Shown here: positions 10,047 to 18,710 of the stretch, in pieces
Position numbering within the stretch: position 1 is the stretch's first letter
Layout: every line of letters starts with the position of its first letter
From: Pelagophyceae sp. CCMP2097
Taxonomy: Eukaryota; Sar; Pelagophyceae
Direction of reading: 5' to 3'
Length of the DNA: 64,000 bases
Assembly: GCA_026770575.1 (NCBI GenBank)
Contig: MU657213.1
Span: forward strand, 271,900-335,899
The notes under the pieces: generated by a model
Database searches by the model: none
Seen by the model: only the letters and a program-made list of their open reading frames with translations
What the model was told of the DNA's origin: nothing
Position numbers and translations under genes: made by a program

Positions 10047-11604
10047 TCAATAGCCTCGTATGTCGCGCAGCGGGGCCAGCGCCGGCCCGGGGTCGGGGTC
10101 GATGCCCCGCGGGCTCGGTCGCCGCGCCGGCGAGCGCTCGGCGGCCGTCTCCTGCTCGGCGGCCGTCTCAGGACCGACGCCGTCGGGTTGACCGACGGCG
10201 TCGGGTGGATGCGGCAAAGTGGCGCCGAGGTGCGGCGACGGCGGAGCGCCGTGCTGCGAGAGGACGCCGGCGTGCGTCGGCCGGGGCCCGGGAGAGCGCG
10301 CCGAGGCCATCGAGTCGGTGCCGAGGTCCGACAGTTTCTCACCCAAGTCCGTGAGCGAAAAAATAGCCGCGCCGTCGCCCCGGAGCGGCTCGAGCGCGGC
10401 GGCCGCGCGGGCCTTTTGCCGTCGTCTGCGGTGCGCGAGGCGCGGCGCGAGGAGTTTTTTTAGAGCTTGTAAGTCGTCCTAATCTGGTGGTCAGGGCCTT
10501 TCGGGGTGGTCAGGGCCTTTCGGCACGACGCTGCTCTCGCGGTGGCATGATATGTGGCCGCAGGAGTTCGCACCGGGAAGCGCATGGTGTCGGGCATGAA
10601 CGCCGCCGAAGGCCGGTGCCGGTGCTTGACGAAATCCGGCGCGCTCTGCGGCTCTGGCTCCGGCTGTGCGCCCTTCTTGCCGCCAGAGTTGCACCACCCG
10701 CGCAGCTCCAGCGTCGACCAGCTGCCCCAGAGCTCGCCTGCGGAGGGGCTGCGGATGAGAGGGAGGCGCGTCGCAAGGTCCAAAGGGAGACTCTCAAGGG
10801 AGACTCTCAAGGCAGACTCTCAAGGCAGCCTTCGGCAGCCTCTTGGACAGCCTCTTTGGCAGGCGCGCCTCGAGGGCGTTGGGGACGCACGTTTCTCAAC
10901 GGACTTGAACACGGGCGATTCGTGGCTCGCCGACTGCGAATGCCCCACAGTCCGGCACGCGTCGGCCCACGGGACGGCCGTGTGGTAGCAGCCTGGCCCG
11001 CAGTCCGGGGCGCGGTCCGCGATCTCCTTGTGTTGCGTAAAGTACTGGTGGTTCGAATGCAGTTTTGCGACGCGAGGCACCTACGGCCAGCGTCGACTCT
11101 GGTGCGTCAGACGCGAGCCTCTGGCGTGCCGGGCGATACGGAGGCAAGTGTGCGCTGGTCCGCGCCGTCGAGGCAAAGGAGCTGAGGGAGTCTCTGCTGG
11201 AAAAGTCCGGGATGTCGATTGCGTCCTCGCGACCTTGTTCGAAGCGCCTCAAAGTCAGAGGCCGCGGCGTGTCGTCGAGCAAAATATCGTACAAAGGCCG
11301 CCGCTCTGGCGCTTTGAACGCGGAAACGGCGCCGCCGACCTGCCGCGGCAAATCTGGCACGGCGTCGTAGTCGGCCGACGACCTCGGAGCCTCGAATCTT
11401 CGAGTCGTGCATTCAAACGCCGCGCTCGGCTTGGTGTCCGTGCCCCAGAGCGGTTTCAGCTCGGCGGTGCCTAGATAATATGGTCGGCGGGCCCATCGTG
11501 GTCTTCGCGAGATTCGTACCGAGCTCGGTGGTGCCCAAGATGGGACATATGACCCAGTTCGACTCGAAAAGATCGCCGCGGCCGCTCGCAAACGAGGACT
11601 TCAT
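10047..11604 (-). CDS. Unidentified multi-exon protein with repeated SAAF-x(n)-RF motif
   Basis: I do not recognise this family. The start is the Met at 11604 (MKSSFASGRGDLFESNW). A 49-bp intron (GTACGA...TCTAG) joins it to a segment reading GTAELKPLWGTDTKPSAAF and ...FEAPRSSADYDAVPDLPR, then RPLYDILLDDTPRPLTLRRF. Later exons read HKEIADRAPDCGPGCYHTA, GELWGSWSTLELRGWCN and HRHRPSAAFMPDTMRF, and the last ends at a stop at 10047. The phrase SAAF followed by an Arg-Phe occurs at least twice, and a Pro-Gly-Cys-Tyr is present. This loosely recalls Pro-Gly-rich axonemal proteins, but I would not assign that. Exon limits below 11100 are uncertain. It converges on WD40 copy B and is divergent from the GNAT gene. 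Confidence 0.5.
10784..10832. repeat. Short tandem repeat, GGGAGACTCTCAA-type unit
   Basis: Three to four copies of a 13-14 bp unit (AGACTCTCAAGG) occur in tandem. They probably lie in an intron of the minus-strand unknown gene. Confidence 0.7.
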
Positions 11605-11833
11605 CGGTGGCCCCGCGACCGGCGAGAGAGCCTAAGCCCCGCGTGGCGCATAGGTCGCCAATGCGCGGCCCCCGTCTACGGCCGGGAGCTCGGCAGGCCC
11701 CGGGGGCGTAGCGCCAATGAGTTTTTAAGCGATCAAAACTGCATTTGCGGGAAAAGGGTCCACGTGCACGACCGGTCGACCCGCCCGTGTCACGTCGTCG
11801 CGCGATCGAAAGCGACCGCGCTATACGGCGGCG

Positions 11834-13036
11834 ATGGCGCGCGCTTGTGTCGCGGCGCTCTGCCTGGCCCGCGCTGCCGGGCTCTGGAGCGGCGCATTGC
11901 CGCGCGGCGGCGTCGAGGTCCGCGTCGCCGACTACGGTACGACCGCTTACTAAAGCCACCGCCGGCGTACCGCCGTTATAGGCGACGTACCGGGCATCGC
12001 GGCGTGCTGCGTCGAGTCTTTTTACGGCGGCGGCGGTCTCGACGTCCAGCTGCCCTGGATGCTATCACTCGGCAAGCGCCTCGTAGCCGTCAAGCGAGGC
12101 AGCCTGCAAGTGCCCCTCTGGGACGAAGAGGACGCCGGACGCGCGGTCTAGGTCGCCGCACTGCATCCTCGTGGCTAGGGAGGGTTCCAAGGTTTTGGGC
12201 TGCTGCGAGGTCGGGCTGCTGCCGTCACCCCCGGGCAGCTTCGACGACGAAGCACCGCAGCCGCGCGCGCAACCGTCGGCCGTAAACGCAGCCTGGCGCG
12301 GCGTCGCGGTAGACGACGTGCGTCGTCCCGAGGCGTCAAAGGCCCGAAGCCTCGCGACGGGCCTCTGGCGCCGAAAGGCCCCGCGCCTCTTGAAACGCGC
12401 GGCTGTAGGCGCGCGCGTGGAAGTGCGTCGACGTGCCATACCTCGGCAACGTGGCCGTGCTGCCGAGCGCGCGGCGGCGGCGCGTCGGGTCGGCGCTGGT
12501 GGAGTGCGTTTCCCAGCCACGCCGGCATTTGTGGACTCCCGGCCGCGTGGCTGCGCCCGAGCGGACTTGCAGTCTTTGTGGCCGCCGCGGGAGGCTCGTG
12601 CCACGTGGGGCGCGCTCGTACCCTGCGTGACCTCCGTTTGCTGCAAGGCGTGCAGCGGCGATGCTCGCCGAGGACGAGACGTGGAAGCGGTGGCGCCTCG
12701 ACGGCGCGCGGCGACCACCGGTGCGTGGACAGGGGCTGCGGCCTGGGTGGGCCGGGCTTTCTTGGGCCGGGCTTTTTTGGGCCAGGCGAGCGAGCAATCT
12801 GCGAAGGCGAGACGGATCCCGCGCTAGGCGTCTGCGGACGCGCTCTACGTTCGCGTCACGGTGCGCGCTGCCCCCCGCGCGCGCGGTCGGTTGTTGATGA
12901 TGTTTCGCAGGATGCCGAGGCGGGTCTCTTTTGGACTCGGTGCGGCTTCGATTACCTCCCGCAGGATACCGCCGGCGCCACGGACGCGCGCGGCAGGGGC
13001 GGCTCCTGGCTCCGCAGGAATCTCGTCGCCGTCTAA
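11834..13036 (+). CDS. GNAT-family N-acetyltransferase
   Basis: GNAT enzymes transfer acetyl from acetyl-CoA to an amine. Exon 1 (11834-11936) starts with a hydrophobic Ala/Leu stretch (MARACVAALCLARAAGLWSG) that could be a signal or plastid-targeting segment. It joins through a 45-bp intron to 11982 onward (DVPGIAACCVESFYGG). A later exon at about 12434-12507 carries motif A, YLGNVAVLPSARRRRVGSAL, with the R-x-x-G-S/A acetyl-CoA loop. The last two exons are 12828-12860 and 12911-13036 (ALYVRVT then AEAGLFWTRCGFDYL), matching the GNAT C-terminal A-x-x-F/L-Y/W-x-x-x-GF element. The joins between about 12100 and 12440 and between 12508 and 12828 could not be fixed. One apparent stop at 12148 must be removed by splicing or is an error. 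The substrate is unknown. Confidence 0.72.
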
Positions 13037-13302
13037 GCACAGTCGAGAAGCCAAGGCGACGCGTGGGCGGGGCTCCGGGGAAGAAGGCTCGGGGACCGAT
13101 GCGTCTTCTCCTTTTCGTCTCGGCGGCGCCCTCGTGCCGCCGGGTGTTTGGGGGGTTGAGTCTCGACGGACGTCTCGACGATCGAGTTCAGAACTCTGCG
13201 TCGCGTGTGGACGGGGCGAACAGTAGTTCGGAAGGTTTCGGTTTCGAGGGTCTACTTGGAGGCTATTTCAAATTCAAAATGTTTTTCGGAATCGAATTCA
13301 AC

Positions 13303-13819
13303 TACAGTGCGATGTGAGAGTTAGATAACATATCTAATGGCCAAAGGCAACCCTTTTGGGACAGCCCCACCCAGGGTGGATCTTAAGCAAGCAACCCGTT
13401 GCCTTTTTTCTTCTTAAAACTTAAGCGAATCGACAGTGCCTGTCGCCTTTGCCTTCTTAAAATATAAGATAATCGGCCTTGGGGGATGTCCTCAGCCGTT
13501 CATGGGCTTCGTCGCAGCTGGTAAAAAAGTCGCTGAATCTCGGGGTTTAGCGAAGATTTTCACGTGGACGACGCTTTCGCTGCACCGTGCATCAAGGGGT
13601 GACCACAGAAGGGACCGTAAGCGTGGTTTATCGCATATGAGTCGGGTAGCAGCGGCGGCAGCCGGGGGGTGCGGGGCTACGGTTGGTCCCGGAGGTCGAC
13701 GATGACGAAAAAGTCGGCCCGCCAGCGCCTTTCGCCTTCTTAAAAAATAAGCGACTGGCGGCAGAGACCGCCTTTGCCTTTAGATAAAATCCATTATCTT
13801 ACCTCACATTCGCACTGTA
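13303..13819. mobile_element. Putative non-autonomous Tc1/mariner-like element (MITE) with terminal inverted repeats
   Basis: The segment 13305-13817 begins CAGTGCGATGTGAG and ends with its near-perfect inverse, CTCACATTCGCACTG. The inverted ends extend about 45-50 bp each, including AGATAA, AATGG and AAGGCAA blocks with small gaps. Both ends are flanked by the dinucleotide TA (13303-13304 and 13818-13819), the target duplication typical of Tc1/mariner elements. The interior (~420 bp) has no convincing coding frame. It contains four copies of a GCCTTTGCCTTCTTAAAA-like motif (about 13399, 13444, 13721 and 13771). No transposase is present, so any movement would depend on one encoded elsewhere. 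Confidence 0.7.
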
Positions 13820-14484
13820 CATGTAGTACAAGGGGCATCGGCGATAAAGCCAGTCTCAAGTGACGCAAAGTTGCACATGGCTCCCAGAGGCCGCCTACGG
13901 GGGTGTGCGTGGTCGCTATGGGCTTCCCTGTCCCCTGGGGTGTCCTTGAACTGATCAGCCTCGAGAAGGGCGCCTTACAAGGGCGTGAACAAGCGCTTCC
14001 CCCAATATTTTAGACTTGATAAAATCTTAATTTGCCTCCTTACCTTGATTTTGACTTGATTTTGCCTCCTCTATCGGAAAGGTTCGGGCCCGGCTGCCAG
14101 GCTGCCAACTGCAGGACCTCACGGATCGAAATTCTAGCTATGTGACGGGGCGGTTCCACACGTACTGGGGTGGTATATGACCGATCCTGTACGATTGCCG
14201 CGAGTGGCGCTTCAGACGAGCCAAAACTGACGTTTTTATTTTCAGTTTGAGCGTTTTTAACAGACAATTTCTACAGGATCGGGCATCGTGGGACTCAGCG
14301 CGACGTCCCCTACCACCCCCAACAGGAGCAAAACAGCCCCCGACGAAAACTGCAGTGTGGCAGTAGGTCCTTGGGGTTATAACCGATCCCCCTTGTATCT
14401 CATCGAAATCGGGGCGCGGGGGCGCCGGCGCCGGGCGAAGCCGGGGTTACCGGGGGTGCGTGGGGTCCAGGCGCCGCAGCGAAG
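13820..14484. other. Intergenic region upstream of MYND-RING-Sel1 gene 1
   Basis: This is about 665 bp of mixed composition, with AT-richer patches around 14009-14070 and 14220-14270. There is a short direct repeat, CTTGATTTTG(A/C)CT, near 14044-14068. No open frame or RNA gene was recognised. Confidence 0.4.
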
Positions 14485-15549
14485 ATGGACGACGCGGCTG
14501 CCGTAAGAAAGCCGTGCGGCGTCTGCGACGGGCCGGGCGGCTGGCACTGCACCAAGTGCAAATCGCGGCATTATTGCAGCAAGGCGTGCCAGCTCATCGA
14601 TTGGTACGAGCGCGGGCACAAGGCGCAGTGCAAGCGGCTCGCCGCCGAGTTCCAGGACCGGCTCCTTGACGCACTCATGCCGGAGAAGCTGAAGATCAAG
14701 GAGGCGCCGCCCATCGTCGACGACGTCGCGCCGGCTGCTGGTTCCAAGGCGGCGGCGCGCTTATCGGCTGCTTGGACGACGGCGCTGGTCAAGCCCAGGG
14801 CGCTGGACGACGCCACACTGGCCTGGGGGGGCGATTGCGCCATTTGCCTCGAGGTGCTTCCACTTGGAGAAGGACGACGGCAAGCGTTCTACGAGTGCTG
14901 CTGCAAGAGGCTGTGCACGGACTGCTCCGACAAGTGCGAGGAGTACGACACACGCTGCCCGCTCTGCCGAGCGCCACGCCGCAAGTCGGATGCCGAGTGG
15001 CTGCGTCGGGTGCAGGAGCACGCGGACGAGGGTAACACCACCGCGCAGACGGAGCTCGGCAATGCGTACTTCAGAGGCGATAAGGGCCTCGAGCAGAGCT
15101 CGAAGCGGGCGGTGCATTGGTTCAAGCTCGCCGCGGCGCGAGGGCACGCAATCGCGCAGACGATGCTGGGAAACTGTTACGAGAACGGGTATAGCGTCAA
15201 GATCAATTTTGAGACCGCCGCGCGGTGGTTTCGGCGCGCGGCGGAGCAAGGCTTCCCGATTGGTCAATTTAATTACGGCAACATGCTGCGGAACGGCCAG
15301 GGCGTGGCGCAGTCGGACGAGGAAGCCGTGCGGTTGTGGCGCCTCTCCGCGGCGCAGGGCTACGCCGCCGCGAGCTACAACCTGGGCCATTTCCACCTCA
15401 TCGGCCGCGGCACGCCGCGGGACCAAGGCGAGGCGCTGCGCTGCTTCAAGCGCGCCGCGGCGCTGGGCCTCGCCGAGGCGGCCGAGGCGGCCGAGGCGGC
15501 CGAAAACCTCGAGGCCGAGCTCGAAACGCGCAACCGCCGACCGGCGTGA
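14485..15549 (+). CDS. MYND-type and RING-like zinc finger protein with Sel1 repeats, paralogue 1
   Basis: A single exon encodes 354 residues from the ATG at 14485. Residues ~11-50 form a MYND finger (CGVCDGPGGWHCTKCKSRHYC, then CQLIDWYERGHKAQC). Residues ~115-170 form a second Cys-rich module (CAICLEVL ... CCCKRLCTDCSDKC ... CPLCRAP) resembling a RING-type finger of the C-x2-C...C-P-x-C kind. After that, four to five Sel1 repeats follow (for example AQTELGNAYFRG, AARWFRRAAEQG and EALRCFKRAAALG). Such proteins act as scaffolds and possibly as ubiquitin ligases. The tail has a short (AEA)n repeat. The paralogue at 39250 shares about 93% of bases over the MYND region by eye, so the duplication is recent. 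The sites around its flanks do not show the rest of the neighbourhood duplicated. Confidence 0.9.
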   Translation: MDDAAAVRKPCGVCDGPGGWHCTKCKSRHYCSKACQLIDWYERGHKAQCKRLAAEFQDRLLDALMPEKLKIKEAPPIVDDVAPAAGSKAAARLSAAWTTALVKPRALDDATLAWGGDCAICLEVLPLGEGRRQAFYECCCKRLCTDCSDKCEEYDTRCPLCRAPRRKSDAEWLRRVQEHADEGNTTAQTELGNAYFRGDKGLEQSSKRAVHWFKLAAARGHAIAQTMLGNCYENGYSVKINFETAARWFRRAAEQGFPIGQFNYGNMLRNGQGVAQSDEEAVRLWRLSAAQGYAAASYNLGHFHLIGRGTPRDQGEALRCFKRAAALGLAEAAEAAEAAENLEAELETRNRRPA

Positions 15550-15781
15550 CCGCCTCCCGCCAAACCCACTAAGGCATCCTCGCGTGATGGTCCAACCAGA
15601 AGCACTCCGCTTCCGGGGTTGTCGGTATACAACCAGCCGAGGCGCTCCTCGGGACGTCGACGAGGTACCCCTTGCAGCAAGGCCGAGGGGCGCGCCGGCG
15701 CCACGCGCCACGAACTCACGTCGACCCTTCGCCGACTTGAAATCCGAGTCTTCCGGCGAGCCCGCCCTGAGAACCCGTGCC

Positions 15782-17038
15782 ATGATGCGCGCCTGGCTGG
15801 CCTGCCTGCTGCTGGCCTCGTGCGGCGCGGCGCCGCGCGGCCTGCGGCCGAGCGTCGCAACGCGCGCGCTCGGCCTGGCCCGCGGCGGTGCCGTGGAAAA
15901 GTCGAACAAGGCCTCAGTGAAAAAACTCGACCCGCGCGGCACCGCCATTTCGGTGCGTCGCAGCGCGCCGTCGGCTCCGTCCATGTGTAGCGGCCGAGCA
16001 TCCCTGCGGCGCGGCCCTGCCAATCGTCTCGACGACCGACGTTTGAGCGACAGGCGCGCGCAGCGCGGCCCATCCAAGCCGCTCTGGCAAAGTACCAGCA
16101 ACTCGTCGAAGCCAACCCGCAGTGCGTGCGCGCGCGTCGGAGCTCGCGCCGTCTGCCGGAGATGGGTCTGCCGAAGACGGGTCTGCCGGAGCCTGCGTTG
16201 GCTGCCGGAGTCGACTGCCCTTCTTGTAGGCTTGAGATGATGGTCCAGCTCGCGTGCTCCATGGCGGCCATCCAGGGCATCAACGCCATCGTCGCGCGGC
16301 ACGGCAAGCACAAGCACGCGACGCTGGTGGCAAGGACGGCGTATGTGTTGTTCCTCGCGAGCCACCAACTGCTCCTCTCCTGGGTCCGCTTCAAGGTCAT
16401 CGCGGCCGACGATTCCACCGAGATGACAGTCGAGGGCAACCCCATGCTCGCTGCTCTCGCCGGCCGCGCCATGGACGGCGCCGGCGAGGGCGAGGCGCCG
16501 CCGTTGTTGCAGAAGTTGATGACATCCACCACCACAGTCCGCGAATACGACCTGGAGATGGTGCGCAAGGGCCGCAACTCGCAGCTCGGCGCGTTGCTGG
16601 CCATGGCCTTCTTCCACCTGAAGCGCGGCTACTTGCAACCCATTGTGGTGCAGACGGTGCGGCCTCCTCGTGGAACCGTCGCTTCGAAACACTGCTGCGT
16701 AGGTCATGGGCTTCACCTCGCTGCTGCGCGACCCTCTTGTGCAGATTCACATTTTGGGCCGCCCCGCCGAGGGCGCGCTGTCGCGGCCCTTTGGCCCGGC
16801 GCAGCCCGCTTGGTTGAAGGCCATGCAGACACCTGACGACGAACCCCCGGCCATCGAGGCCGCCGCCGACGCCGCCGACGCCGCCGACGACGCGGTGGAC
16901 GACGCCGCCGCGGACGACGCCGCGGACGACGACGACGCCGCGGACGACGACGACGCCGCGGACGACGACGACGCGGAATCCGAAGACGAGGAGGAGGAGG
17001 ACGACGAAGAGGGGGATTCAGAAGAAGAGGATGCGTAA
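15782..17038 (+). CDS. PHO88: PHO88/SND3 family protein with N-terminal signal-like extension and Asp-rich tail
   Basis: Yeast Pho88/Snd3 is an ER membrane protein of the SRP-independent (SND) targeting route. Exons 15782-15952, 16054-16121, 16230-16656 and 16703-17038 give about 333 residues with consistent phases. Family features are the membrane segments AYVLFLASHQLLLSWVRF and LGALLAMAFFHL, the loop TTTVREYDLEMV, LQPIVVQT|VMGFTSLLRDP and VQIHILGRPAEGALSRPFG. Two things are unlike the yeast protein. A hydrophobic N-terminus (MMRAWLACLLLASCGAAPRG) is followed by an Arg/Ala-rich stretch, like a signal peptide plus transit peptide. The C-terminal ~60 residues are almost all Asp, Ala and Glu. 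The extension could send it to plastid-related membranes or simply be an ER signal. The exon 2 start is the least certain. Confidence 0.85.
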
Positions 17039-17259
17039 AATGACGCCCAATTTGTTCCCAGATATCCTTCCGGGGAAGACGAAAACGCGCGTTAGTCGGC
17101 GGGTAAAAAGACCGACCGTTCGGTTTGCGCATTAGGGCATGAGTTCGACCTCGACGAGCAGACCCTCGTCGAAGCGGCGCGAGAGGCGCCTCTTGGCGCC
17201 GTAGTTCGAAGGCTGCGGCTGCGCCTTGTCTTCCAAGCAGGCGTCGTTGTTAACCACCT

Positions 17260-17321
17260 AGGATTCTATAGGATTCTAGAGTATTCTATAGGAATCTATA
17301 TGAATCTATAGGAATTCCTAG
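17260..17321. repeat. AT-rich tandem repeat, TAGGATTCTA/TATAGGAATC type
   Basis: Five to six imperfect copies of a 10-12 bp unit (AGGATTCTAT, then AGGAATCTAT) occur in tandem just downstream of the FKBP stop codon. The low GC contrasts sharply with the surroundings. The repeat probably lies in the 3' UTR. Confidence 0.75.
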
Positions 17322-18364
17322 TAATACCCGACGACGGGTCCACTCGGCGTCCTCCTACCAGGCGTCACTTCCGGACGCACCCTCGCCAGCGGCACGACGC
17401 TCTGGCCGATCAAGTCCAACGCGCCGCCGGCGGAGTCGCCCGTGGCGGCGGCGCCGTTGGATTCGGCGAGGCAAGACGAATTGATCTTCTTCCAGCCCTT
17501 TTCCGGCACCACGAAGAGGCGCCGCCGCCCGCCGGGCCGCATGCTACGCGCCGTTTGGTGTTTGAGGAATATTGAAAGTATGACTGACCCGATCAGCGCC
17601 GAGTCGAGTGCCGCGATGAGCTCGCCGGCGCCGACCTTTGCCCGCAGCACCTACGCATTGGTAAAAACGCGGCCGACGCCTTCCGGGACGCACGTCCGTC
17701 GTGGCGTCGTCGTCTTCGCCATAACCCAGAGAGAAGACGGGGCTCGCCTCGCCTACAACACCAGGCTCGGGCGGTGCCGGGGGCTGCGGCGACGGACCGG
17801 AGAGATTGTCGCTGGACCGCTTGCCGAGGCGCATGACGCGGTACTTGATCGCGACGCGGTCGCCTGCGCGTTTGCGTGCGTTTCCCTCGGCGCCCGGGGC
17901 TGGAGCGTACCTTTGGCTACGTCGGCGCCCTCGCCGTCGAAGACGTCGCGGTAGCGCACGCCGTCGGGCGTCGTCTGGAAGGGCTGTGCCTTTTGGAACG
18001 CGGCATTGGCCTTAACTTCGCCCTGCGCCTCACAGTCGTCCATGTACACGCAAGTCCTTTTCTCCTTCGGGCCCGCCTTTGGCGGCGGCGCCAGGCCCTT
18101 GACCAAAGCGCCCGCCGGCGACACCGAAACGAAGCCCGCGCCGACGAGGCCTAGAGTCGCCGGTCTGCGCCGAGCGAACGAGATTCGGCAACCACCATCG
18201 GGATCTCCTTCTTCGAGTCACTTGGAGCGCGCGGCCATCTTACCTCCGACGGCGGCTCGTCTGGTTCGCAGCTGCGGGTGGATGCCGCGCGCGCGCGGCG
18301 CCGTTGCCGCGAGGAGCACGGCCATGAGTGTCAACATAATGTCGCCGAAAACTCCCGCGACCAT
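17318..18364 (-). CDS. FKBP-type peptidyl-prolyl isomerase-like protein with N-terminal signal
   Basis: FKBPs catalyse cis-trans isomerisation of X-Pro bonds. Exons 18244-18364, 17911-18150, 17694-17863, 17589-17650 and 17318-17543 (all phases agree) give about 272 residues. The N-terminus MVAGVFGDIMLTLMAVLLAA is a clear hydrophobic signal followed by an Arg-rich stretch, compatible with ER or bipartite plastid/lumen import. FKBP features are KGDRVAIKYRVMRLGKRS, SPVFSLGYGEDDD, then VGAGELIAALDSALIG|MRPGGRRRLFVVPEKGW, matching the conserved 'G-x-x-V-I-x-x-x-x-x-x-L-x-G-M-x-x-G-x-x-R-x-x-x-x-P' core. The loop between the second and third strands is enlarged with Pro/Ser. Several aromatic active-site residues are not obvious, so catalysis is uncertain. 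The GTAAGA donor of intron 1 is an exception to the usual GTGCG. Confidence 0.8.
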
Positions 18365-18710
18365 GTCCGCGCGAATCGACGTGCAACACCGCGCGAGTCC
18401 GACGCCGGGCGGCCGTGGTCCGAGGCGAGGTACGTTATCAAGGGCGCACTCGACGGCAGGCGCAGTTTGTGGCGCGCGCCAGCTGGTACGACGGCCGCGC
18501 GCCTCGCGCGAGGAGCCGTCGGTCCGAGAGTCGGCGCGGGGTCGCATCGGCGCGGCGGCGTATAGCGCGCGCGGGCCGCGGCGGGGTCAGCTGCGTGCTT
18601 AGCGGCGTCTTCGGCTTTGCCGAGGCTCAGACCTAGGAAATCCTATCGCGGCGGAGACGGCTGTCGTGTGATTCCCCTCGGGGCATGCAAGTCGCGCAGG
18701 CCCGGTCGAC

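Noticed and set aside
13436..13705. 89-codon open frame inside the putative MITE
   Set aside because: It has no transposase features, poor composition and crosses internal repeat copies, so it is not a supported gene.
14761..16716. 651-codon open frame on the minus strand
   Set aside because: It spans parts of two clear plus-strand genes (MYND-Sel1 and PHO88), including introns, and has no domain features.
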